Positions 44,475 through 56,393 of a stretch of 64,000 bases of DNA are shown one piece after another; position 1 is the stretch's first letter; every line of letters starts with the position of its first letter. Both the position numbers and the translations under genes were made by a program. The stretch is taken from contig KV918961.1 of the NCBI GenBank assembly GCA_002049455.2, forward strand, positions 1 through 64,000, given 5' to 3'. This DNA comes from Porphyra umbilicalis (Eukaryota > Rhodophyta > Bangiophyceae > Bangiales > Bangiaceae). The notes below the pieces were generated by a model that ran no database searches, was not told the origin of the DNA, and was given only the letters and a program-made list of their open reading frames with translations.

Positions 44475-46721
44475 GCAGCGCCTGCGCGGGGCGCCCTGCA
44501 TCGTGCGGTGGTGGCGGGAGGGGTAGGGGGCGGGGGCGGTTAGGCGGCGCGCGCTGTTACGGTGCTTGTGTCTAGGAATATTTTTGTGTGTGTTTTTTTT
44601 GGTAGCCGGGCTGGGCGGCGTGGGGCTGTTCGAGTGGGGGTGCGCCCTTGTAGGGGACGTTTGGGGTGCGCCCCCTGGACGTGAGCTAGTAAACGGACAC
44701 GCGAAGGCAACCAGACGCTGGCGACACTCCCCATGCCTCCCACGATGCGCGGGGGTTTGCACAAAGGGCAGGCGCCGTCGCCCCCTTTTGGCCGCTCCCT
44801 CGACGGTCAGTCGGCATCGGCGGCAGCACCGACGACGGCGGCGTCGCCGCCGCCTCGCGACGGCGGGTGCCCCTCGGGGGGGCGTCGGCACGGGGCACCG
44901 CCGCGGCGGGGCACGTCGACCAAGGTGTGGCCCGCCTGGTCGGCGGCCAACAGCCGCGGGTTCCGCGGTGCTCCCTGTATACCAAAACCCCCAATGTGGG
45001 TGTCAGTACGTCGAGCCCGTGGGGCCCGCCGCGCCGGCTCGCCGCCGGCCGCGACCGGCGCCGCCGGCCGCGCGTCGCGGTGGCGGTCGGGGGTGGCGCC
45101 ACGGGCGCGCGGCGCGGGGCCTCACGTCCCGGGTCAAGTACAATGCACGCACTTGTTCATCATACAGTGATAGCGCCAATCTCGAGACCCCATTGAGCCG
45201 TGAGCCGTGGGGTGCGGCAAGAGGAAGCGTAACATATGTGGCCGTTTCGCCCCGCCCCCCCCCCCCGCCTCTGGAGACTCTGTGCGAGGGCGCCCACCAG
45301 CCGCCCTTCCACGTCTCTGGGTCTGGCACGCAGACCCGCGCGGGTGCGGCGAGACAGTGTGGGCGGCGGCCCGTACCCGTGCGCGCCCGCCGCACACACC
45401 GGCGGCTGTCGGACGGCGGCCGCCGCGGGCGTGGAGGCGTGGCGGTGGGGACGGGCGGGTTGGGGGACCGTCCCCCTACCCGCCCGTCCCCACCGCGTCG
45501 GTGACCGACGGGCGCCCCTCCCCGCGGCGCCCTGTGCCCCACCGCGGGCGGCGGCCGGTCCACCCCAAGGTGGCTCACCGGCCCCTCGGGTGGACGGGCG
45601 GCCGAGCCGCCGACCGCGCCGCCGGCGTGACGGGCCGGCCGACCGCTCTCGACGCCCCCCCGCGTCAGGGGCACCTCCTGTGAACACCCGGTTGGGGGCT
45701 CGGCAGGATTCGCGCGCAGGTGATCCGATGGCACCTGTCCCAGATGGATGCGCGGGGGGTGGTCGGTACCTCGCTGGTTCGTCGCCATCCTGTCAGCCAG
45801 ACCGGCGGCGGCGTGGGGTGAGGGCGCCGCGGGCCACCGCCCCCAGTTCGCGGGGGGGGCAGCCGACGGCCGCGCCGCCCGTGGGGCGCCCCCCCACACC
45901 TCCGATCGTGGGGCCTGTGGCGGCGTGCCACTGCGGGCGCGCCGGCAGCGGCTCGTGGCTGCGCAGCGGGAGGGGGGGACGAGCGGCCACCTCGTGCAGG
46001 CGGCGGCGCCGCGACGGCCGCCGCTGCCGCTGCCGCTGCCGCCGCCGCCACCCCCGCCGCCGCCGCCGCCTCCACCAGTACCGCCCGCGGCGGGGTGCCA
46101 CCCAGGGCGCCGCGTGCCCCGGCGGCCCCCGCCGTGGATGCGTGGACGGGGCGGCACGGCACGCACCGCCGGCGGGGGCGTGCCGCGCTTTGCAGCGGCA
46201 CGGGGGGGTGGCGCACGGGCGCGCTGGGGCCCGCCCCGGCGAGCCCCGCCCGGCGTGCCATCCGCCCCATGTGCGCACCGCCGGCGGGGGCGCCGCCGCG
46301 CCGCGTTTGCAGGCGGGTGCCACCCCCGGGGCCCCGGCGCCGCCCCGCGCCGCGGCAAGCCGCGGCACCGGCGGCGGGGATCCACGCCCGACGTGCCGCG
46401 GCGCCGTGCAAGACGCACTTGCAGAGGCAGCGGTGGGGTGGAGGGGGTTGAGGGGGGGAGGTACTTGAGGTTTGGCGGCAGGCGCCCGTCCCTGTGCGGC
46501 TCCCCTGCCAACACCAGGCAGCTCCGCGCCCGTCCCGCCCGCGCCGACGGCCAGCGCACTCCCACCCCCCCGCCGCCGCTGCCGCCATTGCACGACGCCA
46601 CCGGCGGCGTGCGTCGCCGCCCCCCCGCCCGCCGTCGTCGCCGCCGCTGCCGCTATTGTCCGTCGCCGCCGGCGGTGCGCGCGGCCGCCGCCGCCCCCCC
46701 CCGCCGCCGACGGCGCTCGCC
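44475..46721. other. Intergenic, GC-rich, with a 55-bp palindrome
   Basis: Many overlapping Ala/Pro/Arg-rich frames run on both strands, but none has a domain or natural start. The part up to about 44,700 is the RUS 3' flank. The palindrome at 45,442-45,496 lies here. A gene at 45,680-46,470 cannot be excluded. Confidence 0.45.
45442..45496. repeat. 55-bp near-perfect palindrome
   Basis: Bases 45,442-45,468 are the reverse complement of 45,470-45,496 at 26 of 27 positions around one central C. The arms begin GCGGTGGGGACGGGCGGGT. It is unrelated in sequence to the palindrome at 38,750 but has the same design: long arms, one mismatch, one-base centre. Confidence 0.88.
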
Positions 46722-47902
46722 ATGGCGGGCGGCGCCGCCTTTTCCCCCGTCGCCGCGCCGGCGCGGGTGTGGCGGCGGCTGGCCGCCGCCGGCCGCCGCC
46801 GCGGCGCGCGGCGGGGCCCCCCCTCGGCCGACGGCCGCCGCACCGCCTGGGCGCGCGCGCCGACGCCCCGCCGCGCGCGCGCGCGCTCCTTTTCGACCGA
46901 CAGCGCCGCGGCGGCGGGCGACGACTCGTTTATCCGCTTCATGTCGGCGGGGCCGGCCGGCGGTGCGTGCCGCCGCACCCTGTCGGCCCTGTCAGACGCC
47001 GGGGGGTCGTCGACGGCCTCCTCGTTTTCGTCGCTTGAGTCTCTGGATGGTGGCGGCGGGGGGCGGGGCGGCGGCGGCGGCGGCTGCGGCGGGAGCGGGT
47101 GCGGCAGCACCGTCGTGGGCGGCAGCGGCGACTCGTTTCTCGACTTTCAGTGCACGCCGCCGTCGGCCGACGGCGGCGGCGGCGGCGGCCCCGGCTCCAC
47201 GACCGCGCGGGCGGTCGGGCGCGCCGCCGCGTCGACGCTGTCGACGCTCACGTCGCTCGCCGGCACGACGCTCTCCATGTCGACGGTGACGGCGGGCGGC
47301 GCCTCGTTGGGCGGCTCGACGGGCGTGGGTGGCTGCGACGGCCTCGGCGGCGAGTCGGCCTCTTCGGGCCTCGACGACGCGCTGCTCGTGCCGTCTGCGT
47401 CGCTCCACGACACGCCCCGGCGGCGGTCGACGCTCCTCCGCTGGGCGAGGCCAGCGCCGGCCCCCTCGGCCGCCGACACGTCGGCCACGGCGCCGCGTGC
47501 CGAGGGCCCGTCCATGGCGCTCACCTTTCGCTGCCGCTCCCGTTCCGTGGCCGTCGTCCCGCCGTCGGCGGAGCGCCCGTGGGACGCCACCGCCGTGGCG
47601 GCCGGCGCTGCCGCCGCCTCCTCCCGCGCCGTCGACGCGGCGAGCGCGGCGGCGGTGGCGGCGGCGGCGGCGCCGCCAGAGCCGTGGCGCGCGCGCGTGC
47701 GCGAGTGGCTGGGGAGCCGCGCGAGCCGCGCCGTCACCCCGGGCCGCCGCGGCCGCCGGCGGGGGGGGGCGGGGGGGGGGGTGGCGCCGGCGCGTCGCCA
47801 CCCGTGTCGTCCGACGTGGCGGCGCAGTTGCTGGCAGTGGCGGGGGTGGCGGCCGCCGCGGGGGCGGCGGCGCGGGGGACGGCGGCGGAGGCGGCGGCCT
47901 GA
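46722..47902 (+). CDS. Unrecognised protein, possibly organelle-targeted, one frame break near 47,761-47,781
   Basis: The ATG at 46,722 has a strong GCCATGG context. The N-terminus (VWRRLAAAGRRRGARRG, then RARSFSTDSAAA) is arginine-rich without acids and resembles a mitochondrial presequence. After it come Ser/Gly-rich stretches (SSTASSFSSLESLDGG; GSGDSFLDFQCTPPSADG), a repeated pattern of short Ser-Leu clusters, and a more ordered segment LTFRCRSRSVAVVPPSAERP and PEPWRARVREWLGSRASR. The frame then enters two G runs. Beyond them the convincing continuation SSDVAAQLLAVAGVAAAAG ends at 47,902 in another frame, and one missing G would restore it. The original frame instead runs on to 47,981 with an implausible basic tail. 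No family is recognised. Confidence 0.55.
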
Positions 47903-48141
47903 GGGGGGGCTGACCGAGACGATGCCACCCGCTGCCGGTGACTGTGCTTTTACCGTCGACGCTTCGTTGCTTTGCTTCTGACTTTGCATCTGCTACTTGC
48001 GCGCAGGCCGAACCCAACACCTAAGAGATGCGCAGATGACTTTGAGAAAAAACATGTATGCACGTGTAGAGAGTGCGCCGTGGAGAGGACCCAATGGCCA
48101 GAGGGTGACGGGTGCCCCCAGCAAAAGAGCAGGCGACCTGC
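47903..48141. other. Short convergent intergenic region
   Basis: Holds the 3' ends of the unrecognised gene (plus) and the FKBP gene (minus). Nothing else is seen. Confidence 0.5.
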
Positions 48142-49711
48142 TTATGCAGCATCATCGTCGTCAATGGTGCCGCCAGTCACCTCCAAGAGCTCCAACTGCT
48201 TGCCTGGCAACTCGGTCATCTCCACCGTGTACTGCAGTCGGGGGCACCACACGCAAGACACAGGCAGCAGGAGCGAACCGAGAGGGAAGGGGGTCGGGCA
48301 ACGCAACGTGGCAGGTTAGCAACGGGCGCCCGACACAGTTCCAGAGCCACCAGACGCAGCGCGCGAAACGCAATCTCCGCACCCACATGCGACCAAGTGG
48401 AAAAAAGAGCCCGCCCCGCATCGGCAACACAAGACAGTCATACGTACAGTCACGTAGGCCCCAGCAGGGATAGACGGCTTGCCCGCGCTAGCACGGCGGC
48501 CCTTGGTCCCAAACGCGAGCGCTGGGGGGATGGACAGCTCGTAGACGTCCCCAACGCTCATCAGCTGAACGCCCTCCGCGACGCCCTGCTCATCAAACAG
48601 CGGTAGAAGGCAGCTCCTCGGAACACAAAGAGAGAGAAAGAGACGGCCGGCACGTCAGTATCTGCGCCCTGTGCACAACCAAACCAGCAGACAAGTACCA
48701 GGGGGGACCAGGCAACCAAAGCGGGCGCCGCAACAGCGGGCCTATGGCGTACCATGCCCCGTGGTGTGGTGCCGGCGCACACTGCACGCGCACGCGGCCG
48801 CCCTGCAGACACCAGACAGAATACCACAGCGCGCGGGCGGCCGCGGGGGCAGGGGAATCACCCCGGCACCGGTGGCGGTATCACAGAGCGACCAGAAGGG
48901 AGATATCAGCAACACATCGGTCACGCGGTAGCCTAGGGCCGCCAAGTGCCACGGCTGCGGCCACAGCGGCCCAGAGTGGCAGAGGCGGCGGCCGTCGCGG
49001 CGGTGGCAGCGGGGACGGCGCGAGCAACGGGGCGCGGGCCAAAGAGCGCAAAGCGACCAGTCACACGGTCCGTACCTTGAGGATGTTCTCGCTGCCCATG
49101 CGGTAGAAGTACGGCTCCTCGACCTTGAAGAGGTCGTCAAAAACGACCCCGTTGTACTCGCCCTTGAAGCGGATGGTCACGAGGTCCCTACACGACCACA
49201 TGGCAGCATGAGTAGCATACAGACACACCAACAGAAAACACGAGCGGGTGCGGTTCCGCGACCGGCCAAACAACCAAAGAGGCACACGAGAGAATGCAAA
49301 AAGGCGCCCGGGTATGGTCAGGAATTGAGCTGCAGACGAACAAGCCACGTGCTCCCTCTCACCGCCGACCGGTGCACGGAAGAGCAAAAATACACTGTAG
49401 GCGGAAGGCAATCACCACAAGACGTACCCAGCCACCGGCGTGGGCCCAGTCCCCTTCTTCACCACCTTGTACTTCAAGCCGCTCGCCGTCGTTGTCATCC
49501 CCTCGTCCGCCGCCTGCGCCGGCGGGGTGAGGAGCCCCCCCGCCGCGGCAGCGGCCGCCAGCAGCTGCAGCGCCTGGCGGCGCGAGACGGGCTTGGCACC
49601 ACCTGCTGGGGCGGGGGTGGTCATCCGCAGCCCGGACGCCGAGCGGGTGGTCGCAGACGCGCCGGCGCCGCGCAGGGCCGGCAGGCCTCCACAGGGGACA
49701 AATGCCACCAT
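48142..49711 (-). CDS. FKBP-type peptidyl-prolyl isomerase, thylakoid-lumen targeted; four exons
   Basis: Exons on the minus strand: 49,711-49,428, 49,187-49,076, 48,585-48,448 and 48,231-48,142, all introns GT-AG with GTACGT or GTACGG donors, giving 207 aa. The first 40 residues are a plastid transit-like region from MVAFVPCGG. A twin arginine (SRRQALQLL, residues 43-51), an Ala-rich stretch and AQA-A at 65-68 follow: a Tat-type lumen signal. The mature FKBP domain reads GLKYKVVKKGTG, VTIRFKGEYNGVVFDD, ILKGVAEGVQLMSVGD, SIPPALAFG and IPAGAYVTYTVEM. Key FKBP12 positions are changed: Y26 to F, W59 to V and Y82 to F, as often in lumenal FKBPs, so isomerase activity may be low. The role is probably folding or assembly of photosystem proteins. 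A start at 49,753 is possible but lies before a G run. Confidence 0.9.
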
Positions 49712-50319
49712 GACGGCTGTTGGGAGGGGGGGGGGGGAAGGGAAGACAGCCAAGCGACCGAGGCGTTGAAGAGTAGAGGGTGGCAGCGAGGGGTAGCACG
49801 TTCGTAGCGGCAGGTGGGCGAGGCGCAGGCGACGGAGCGAGGCCGGAGTACGGATGACAGGTGTGGTTGCGATCGAGGTGGAGAGCCCGGCAATGCAAAA
49901 TGGGCGATGTGGATAGGGTCGCTGTCTGTCTCACACCGGCTCCTGACTGGGACCGCCACCAACAATCTCCCGATGGACAGGCGGGCTGCACGGACTTGCG
50001 CTAGCAAGAGAAAATAGTTACGGTGGCTCGGGCAGCTGCGATTATGGTAAATCCGACCACTCCGCAGCGGTGCGATGTTTCGCTTCCATGCCACGGCCAA
50101 ACATCGCTTGGCGTGTCACAGAAACGGCAGCTCGGAGCAGGAGCTGCCTCCTACCGCCCCGCAGAGGCACTGTACCGTCGAAGTCGTGCTCGTGCCTCGA
50201 CGGGGTGCACATAGGTGCTTGGAGGTGAGGGCCCTGCAGCGTCGGCACTGGCTTGGTGCCATCCCACTCGACTCTCAGAGCGGAGCCGCGCCGGTTGTCG
50301 GCGCCACCTGATTAAAGCC

Positions 50320-50928
50320 ATGCGCGGGGGCTCGCTCCCCGCCTTTTGCCTGGCGCCCGTCCAACTTCTCCACCGCCTCCGCTCCACCCGACCCGGCCTT
50401 TCCACCCCCTCTGTCCGACCGTCCCGCCCGCCCGTCGCCCCTCTGCCCCTGCCACCCCACCGCCGCCGGTGCACCATGGCGGCTGCCGGTGCGCCGACCA
50501 AGACCTACGTGTCGGGCGACTTGGACCACGTGGCGCTGGACGTGGCCGACGTGCACGCCATCCTCCCCTTTTACACGGACGTCCTCGGCCTGGAGCCGCT
50601 GCGCTTGGCCGAATTCAACGGCGGCGAGGTGCCCTTCCCGTCGGTCCGCGTCAATGCCGGCACCATCCTCGACTTTTTCCAAGCGGCCCCCGACGGGTCG
50701 GCGGCGACGCCGACGGCGCCGCCGCCACCGCCCAAGGGCGCCGCCGGCCACCTGTGCCTGCGCCTTGACAAGCCCGACTGGGAGGCGGTGCTCGGCCGCG
50801 TGCGCGACGCGGGGCTGCCCGCGGGGGAGGTGCGCCAGCTGAGCGGCGCGCGTGGGATGGGCACGTCCGTCTACCTGAGTGACCCCGAGGGGAACAAGGT
50901 GGAGATTCGCTACTACCCAGACGCGTGA
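50320..50928 (+). CDS. Glyoxalase/VOC-fold protein (GLOD5-like)
   Basis: The domain LDHVALDVADVHAILPFYTD, then the core through SVRVNAGTILDFF, then GHLCLRLDKPDWEAVLGRV and GTSVYLSDPEGNKVEIRYY is one complete vicinal-oxygen-chelate module of about 125 residues, as in glyoxalase-domain-containing protein 5 and bacterial lactoylglutathione-lyase-like proteins. The metal-binding pattern is visible: His in LDHVAL, His in GHLCL and Glu in VEIRYY. The substrate is not known for this subgroup. Two starts are possible: 50,320 (202 aa, with a 50-residue Arg/Pro/Ser-rich leader that could be organelle-targeting) and 50,476 (150 aa, excellent context GCACCATGG). The FKBP gene is divergent to its left. 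Confidence 0.87.
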   Translation: MRGGSLPAFCLAPVQLLHRLRSTRPGLSTPSVRPSRPPVAPLPLPPHRRRCTMAAAGAPTKTYVSGDLDHVALDVADVHAILPFYTDVLGLEPLRLAEFNGGEVPFPSVRVNAGTILDFFQAAPDGSAATPTAPPPPPKGAAGHLCLRLDKPDWEAVLGRVRDAGLPAGEVRQLSGARGMGTSVYLSDPEGNKVEIRYYPDA

Positions 50929-52006
50929 GGTCCGGCTGGACTGCGGGGGGGGGGGTGGCGACGTGGGGATTTGACTGACAGCGTGGCGGGTGTGTGCAGA
51001 CGCTGTTGGCGTTGGGTGACCCTTCCTCGCTGGTGTCGCCTCATGCTTTGTGTGGGGTGCTCGTTTGGTGGGATTTTGCGTATGACAAGCCCTCGTTCTA
51101 TTCCACCGCGTAGCCGCGCCACGTCGCCACGGCGGCAGGGGAGTGGAGGACAGTTATCAATGCTTTTGCTGTCCTGGTATCTGCCGTCAGTGAGGGGAAC
51201 TCTGCCCGGAAGCGGTGGCGGAAAAATCAGGTGGTGAGTGGGGGACTCCGTGTGTAGACTGCTTGTGGCGTTGTCACGCACGACCGGTCGCTGTGCCGTC
51301 GTCCAGTTGTGCGGTGCGCACACGTTTGTGCCTGCGAGGCGTAGAAGCGCGCTCTAGTGTGCAGAATCGTTCAGCTTGCCGACCTCTTCGCCGTTGGCCC
51401 CGCACACTTGGTTTCATCGCCACCAACATTGGAGTTGCGCGTGCCAGTTTGTCGACGCTGCTGTCCCCTTGCCGTTCCTGTCACCTGCTCGACTGAACGT
51501 GCCAGTGCCAAAGTGAAACGGCAAATGGCGCGAGCGGTGCCATGGCGCAACGATGTGTGACACGCTGCGACTGAAGCGCAGGGCTGCGGCGGGCCGGCGC
51601 TGCTCTCCCAACCAGACGTGACTAAAACTTTGAGAACTCTGGCGCTTCCGGCCTGAAAACTAACATTGCTAAGCCGACCCTTGCGCCCAGTGTCAGCGAT
51701 TACGCCCGTGTGTTTCTCCTCCCTAATTTGGAGACGTCACCGCCTGTCTTCTCAGTTCCGATTGGCTCCCGGTCCGCATCATGGTTCTGTTGACTGGCCC
51801 TGGCGATCCGCCGCCTCCAACACGCGCACTGCGGGGGTGTGGTGCTTCGACTTGGCCGCTGACGCCGGCGACCACCCTGCTGTCACCGCCGTCGGTTCCT
51901 CCTACCTGCAACACCACGCACTCTCGCCCGTGTCTTCTCCCAACTACATCCCACCTTCCCTGTTGCCTTTTCGTCGACCTCCATCGCCCGCGACTGCGTC
52001 GGTACA
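50929..52006. other. Intergenic, no supported gene
   Basis: About 1.1 kb of balanced composition between two same-strand genes. It holds the VOC 3' end and the promoter region of the M20 peptidase gene. Nothing else is recognised. Confidence 0.5.
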
Positions 52007-53778
52007 ATGGCATCCCCTGCGGTTACATCACGGTGGCCCGCCGCCCGCCGCCCCATCGTGGGGGCGCGCCCCAGCTCCCGGCGGCGGCGGTGTCGGACCG
52101 GCAGCCTGACCCGCTCCGCGCTGGGCTTGTGCCTGGGCATAGCGGCCCTAGTGGCGCGACGAGCGGCCGCAAAAGATGCAGCGGACACCACGAGGACCAG
52201 CCCCCCGACGACCACCGCCGCCGCCCCGGCGGCGGCCAACTTTACGGCCGTCGACGAGTGGCTCGACGTCCACCGCGAGGCGCACGTGAACGCCCTCAAG
52301 GACTTGCTGCGCATTCCCTCCATTTCTGCTCTCTCTGCCCACGCCCCCGACGTGCGCGCTGCGGCCGAGTGGACGGCCGCCTTTGCGACGGCCCGCGGTT
52401 TTCGCCACGCCGAGGTGGTCGAGACGGGCGGCCACCCGGTCGTCTATGCCGACTGGATTGATGAGGCGGACCCGTCCAAGCCGACGGTCCTGTTGTACGG
52501 ACACTTTGACGTGCAGCCCGTCGACCCCGAGGCGCTGTGGACGAGCCCCCCGTTTGAGCCGACCGTCCGCGACGGAAACCTGTACGCGCGCGGTGCGAGC
52601 GACGACAAGGGCAACATGGTTGCGATGCTCTATGGCGTCGCGTCCTTGTTGGCCACCAACGGCACCCTGCCGGTCAATGTCAAGTTCCTCCTGGAGGGCC
52701 AGGAGGAGATTGGGAGCCCCCAAATGCCCGCCTTTCTGGCCGCCCACGGCTCCCGGTGGGCGGCCGACTATGCCTTTTCCGCCGACGGCGGGCAGGTCGC
52801 ATCGGGCGCTCCCGGCGTGTGCCTCGGCCTCCGCGGCAGCGTCGCGCTGGAGCTGACCGTCACGGGCGCGGCGGCCGGCGACTTGCACAGCGGCACGTAC
52901 GGGGGCGCCATCCAAAACCCGCTCCACGCGCTCGCCGAGCTCCTCGCCGGCATGCGGGATCCCGCCACGGGCGGCATTGCCGTCGACGGCTTTTACGAGC
53001 ACGTCGAAGCCGTGTCGGCCGACGAGCGGGCGGTGCTCGCGCGGCACCCCGTGTCGGAAGCCGCGTGGCTCGCCGCCATTGGCGTCACGGCCGCCGTTGG
53101 GGAGGCCGGGTACACCTCCCACGAGCGCACCATGGTGCGCCCGTCCTTGGAAGTCGTCGGCATGGTCGGCGGCTTTACGGGGGAGGGCCTCAAGACCGTC
53201 CTCCCCGCGGCGGCGAGCGCCAAGATTAGTTGCCGCCTGGTCCCCGCGCAGGTGCCCGAGGACATTGCCGACAAAATCATCTCGCACGTGCGGGCGCACA
53301 CGCCGCCAGGCGTGTCGGTCGCCGTCACGCGGCTGCCGTTTACGGCCGTCCCCTACGCCATGGCGCGGGAGTCGACGGCCAACACGGCGGCGGCGGCGGT
53401 GCTGGCCGACCTCTACGGGGTGCCCCTCGACGAGGTGTTTTACTACCGCATGGGCGGCAGCATCCCGGTGGTGGCGCTGCTCAAGCGCCACCTCGGCCTG
53501 GACATGGCGCTGTTTGCGTTTGGGGCGGCGGACGAGGCGGTGCACGCGCCGAATGAGTTTTTCCGGTTGGGGAGCTTCGCGCGCGCCACGCGTGCCTACC
53601 CGCGCCTGCTCGTGCGGCTGGCGGCGGAGCACCGCCGCGACTTGGGGGAGGGGACGCCCCTGGGGGAGGAGGCCGCGCCGGCGGCGGAGGGGGGCGGCGC
53701 GCCATGGGCGCCGCCGACACGCTGGCCGCCCGTGCCGCGGCGGCCGCGCAGGCGGCCGGAGGCAGTGAGGAGCTGTAG
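52007..53778 (+). CDS. M20-family metallodipeptidase (DUG1/CNDP2-type), with a signal anchor and a probable frame break near 53,689
   Basis: The ATG at 52,007 starts a basic leader followed by a hydrophobic segment (ALGLCLGIAALVA, residues 38-50), so the enzyme enters a membrane or the secretory path. The M20 dinuclear zinc site is complete: H166 and D168 (YGHFDVQPVD), D199 (GASDDKGN), E233 and E234 (EGQEEIGS), D260 (SADGG) and H513 (AVHAPNE). LHSGTYGG marks the dimerisation domain. The family hydrolyses Xaa-Gly or Cys-Gly dipeptides, as in glutathione breakdown. After the domain the frame runs on to 53,869 with an odd Arg/Cys/Phe tail. One missing G in the run at 53,689-53,694 would lead instead to a natural end, AADTLAARAAAAAQ with GGSEEL, stopping at 53,778; I use that end. 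Confidence 0.92.
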
Positions 53779-54602
53779 GGGGGGGTGCCCGCTGGTTTTT
53801 TGTGTGTGTTTTTTTTTTTTTTGTACGGGGAGTGAGACCCAATTTTGGTGCGGCTCGGCAGTTGGATGAACACCGTTGGTCGTCTGCGGCGTGCTGCCGC
53901 GCTTGCAGCACCGCCGGCAGCACCGGTGGCGTGGCGGCGAGCCCGCCGAGGAGGCAACGTCCCATTCGCCTAACGGCAGGGGGAGGCGACAGGCCTGGCG
54001 GTGGTGGTCGCCGCAGCGGCAGTGGTACTGCCGTGGGGCACGCCTCAAGTCTTTGGTTTTTGATCACATCCCAGCCACCAATGCCCGTTTGGCACCGAAA
54101 TATAGAACTAGAACAGGATGCACAAGATGTGACTGGTCGATGCATCTTGCGGGGCGCTACTTGCCGTCATCCACGTGTGAGGTTTGAGTACTTCGATGAG
54201 GGATGGCACTGCTGCGCGGCGCTGCGCCGCGGCGCGCGCGCACGGATGTCGCGGGCGACGGTCACCGAGAGAGCTTATCGAGACCTCCCGCTGTAGGGGT
54301 GGCGCAAGAATAGGAAGACAGGATCCACCCCGACTGGCTCTCACACAATCCGCCCCGACTGGCTCTCACACAATCCGCCCCGACTGGCTCTCACACAATC
54401 CGCCCCGCCTGTACCTGCATGGTCCATTACACCCACACCCCCACCACCTCGTGCAAGCGGACACACGGTACGCGGTGACCACGCGCTTTGTAGTACTGTA
54501 CACGGTCCTGCCCTCCTCCGCGCCTCCCCCTCGTCCCTGCGCACACCTACCCCCCCCCCGCCCCCGCACGCCGCCACAGCCAGTCATCCGCCCCCCACCC
54601 CC
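53779..54602. other. Convergent intergenic region with a short tandem repeat
   Basis: Holds the 3' ends of the M20 gene and the minus-strand proline-rich gene, plus the 25-bp repeat at 54,331-54,405. No gene is seen. Confidence 0.5.
54331..54405. repeat. 25-bp tandem repeat, three units
   Basis: CGACTGGCTCTCACACAATC starts at 54331, 54356 and 54381, and the units are identical where compared. Confidence 0.9.
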
Positions 54603-54789
54603 TTAAAACGCCAGGTGCGACCGCGTCGCGTGGTAAAACGCGACGAATTGGGTCCACGTCACCGCACCCCCGGCGCCGCCCACCTCGGCCGCCACCGCCG
54701 CGGGGGCGGCGTCGCCCCACGAGCCGCCCAACGCGGCGGGGCACGGGAGCGACCGCAGCAGGCCGACCAGGTCCTCCCCGTCGCCGCAC

Positions 54790-54841
<52 letters not shown>

Positions 54842-56361
54842 TGACGCCGCCGTGGCCCTGCGCGCGGGGCGACGCGGCGCCCGATGCGGCGGCGCCGACG
54901 GCGGTCGACCGCCGCTGCTGCGACGCGGACGCGGCGTGTGGAAAGAGGCGGAGCCACGCGGCGCGTACACCCGCGCAGCCGCGGGCGCCCGCCGCGCCCG
55001 CGCCGTCGGCGCACACCCCCCCCCCGCGGGCGGGTGGACGGCCGCCACGAGCGCGCGGCGGAGGGCGCCGATGCGCGCGGCCGCGTCATAGTCCCCCCCA
55101 CCACGGAAGGCAGCGGCGGCTGCCGCCCCCCCGCCACGACGGGGCCGCCGTCACGCGCCGCCGTCGCGGCGCCCCCACCGCCGCCCCCGCCGCCGTCGGC
55201 GCTCGTCGCGCCGCGGCTCTGCCGCCGCACGAGCCGCGGCGGCGACGCGGCGGCGGGACCGCCCGCCGCTCCGCCACCGTCGGCACCCCCCCGCCCGCCA
55301 TGCGCCACGACCGCCGCCGCCGCGTCGGCAGCGGCGGCGGCGGCCGCCGCCGCGTCGGCTGCCGCCGCGGCGGCCTCCGCGCGCGCCGTCGCGGCGGCGA
55401 GCAGCCGCTCGAGCCGCGCGTCCGACGCCGCGCGGGTGGCGCGGAGGCGGTCGGCTTCCGACTCGGCGGCGGCAATGGCGGCGGCGAGGTGGGCGACTTC
55501 CGCGACCGCCTCTGCGAGGGCGGCGCGCGCGTCGCCGTCTGTAGACGCGTCGGTGTCTGGGGGGACGACGCGGGGGGGGGGGGGAAGGAACCGCGTGGGC
55601 GGTGGGGGGGGTGCGCCGCGCCCCAGCACCCGTGGGGGGGAGGCGTGGCGACGGGGGGTGGGTGGAGTGAATGGGGGGGGGGGGGTACCTGCCGGTGCGG
55701 CGGACCGGGGGGACGGCGCCGCGGCAGCGGCCGCGGGGGAAGCAGCGCCAGCGGCGGCGGCGGCGGCTGCGGGGAGGGCGGGGGTGGCGGGTGACCTGCT
55801 GCCTCGCCGCACGCGCGGTGGCGCGGTCGTCGGGGGCGGCACGGCGGCGGGGGGGGTGGCGGGGGGGGCGGCCGACCCGCCGCCCCGCTGCGCGCGCGGC
55901 GGTGTGGCCGCCGGCGGTGGCGACGGGGCGGCGGGGGCCCTGCCCAGGCTGCGCCGCCGCACGCTACCGCGGGCGGCCGACGATACCCGCGGCGGCGTCG
56001 GGGGTGTCCCGCCGCGGCCGTCTGGGGTGCCCGCCCGCGGCGCAGAGGCGAGCCCCGCGCCCGTCGCCACGCGGCGAGGCGGCGTCAGCACCGCGCCCGC
56101 CGTGGACGCTGCCGGGGCGGGCGCCACGCGGCGGGGCGGCGTCAAGGCTGCCACCGTCGGCGGCGCCACGGCCACGGCCGGGACGCCCGCCGCGCCGCCG
56201 CCGCCCGGCGGTGGCGGCGTCGGGGGCGGGGTCGGCTCGTCATAGCCCCGGGGGGGCCCCCCCGCCGGCACGACCCGCCGCGGGGGCGTCAAGGCCGCCG
56301 CGCCCGACGCTGGCGGGGACGCGGCCACCCGCCGCGGGGGCGTCCACCGACCAGAGGTGGG

Positions 56362-56393
<32 letters not shown>

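Noticed and set aside
45003-46601. Minus-strand 532-residue frame
   Set aside because: Gly/Pro/Arg/Ala low complexity, crosses the 55-bp palindrome, and has competing frames of equal length; no gene supported.
53779-53869. C-terminal tail of the M20 peptidase rich in Cys and Phe
   Set aside because: It reads through a T-run in the 3' flank; the alternative frame gives a natural helix and stop at 53,778.
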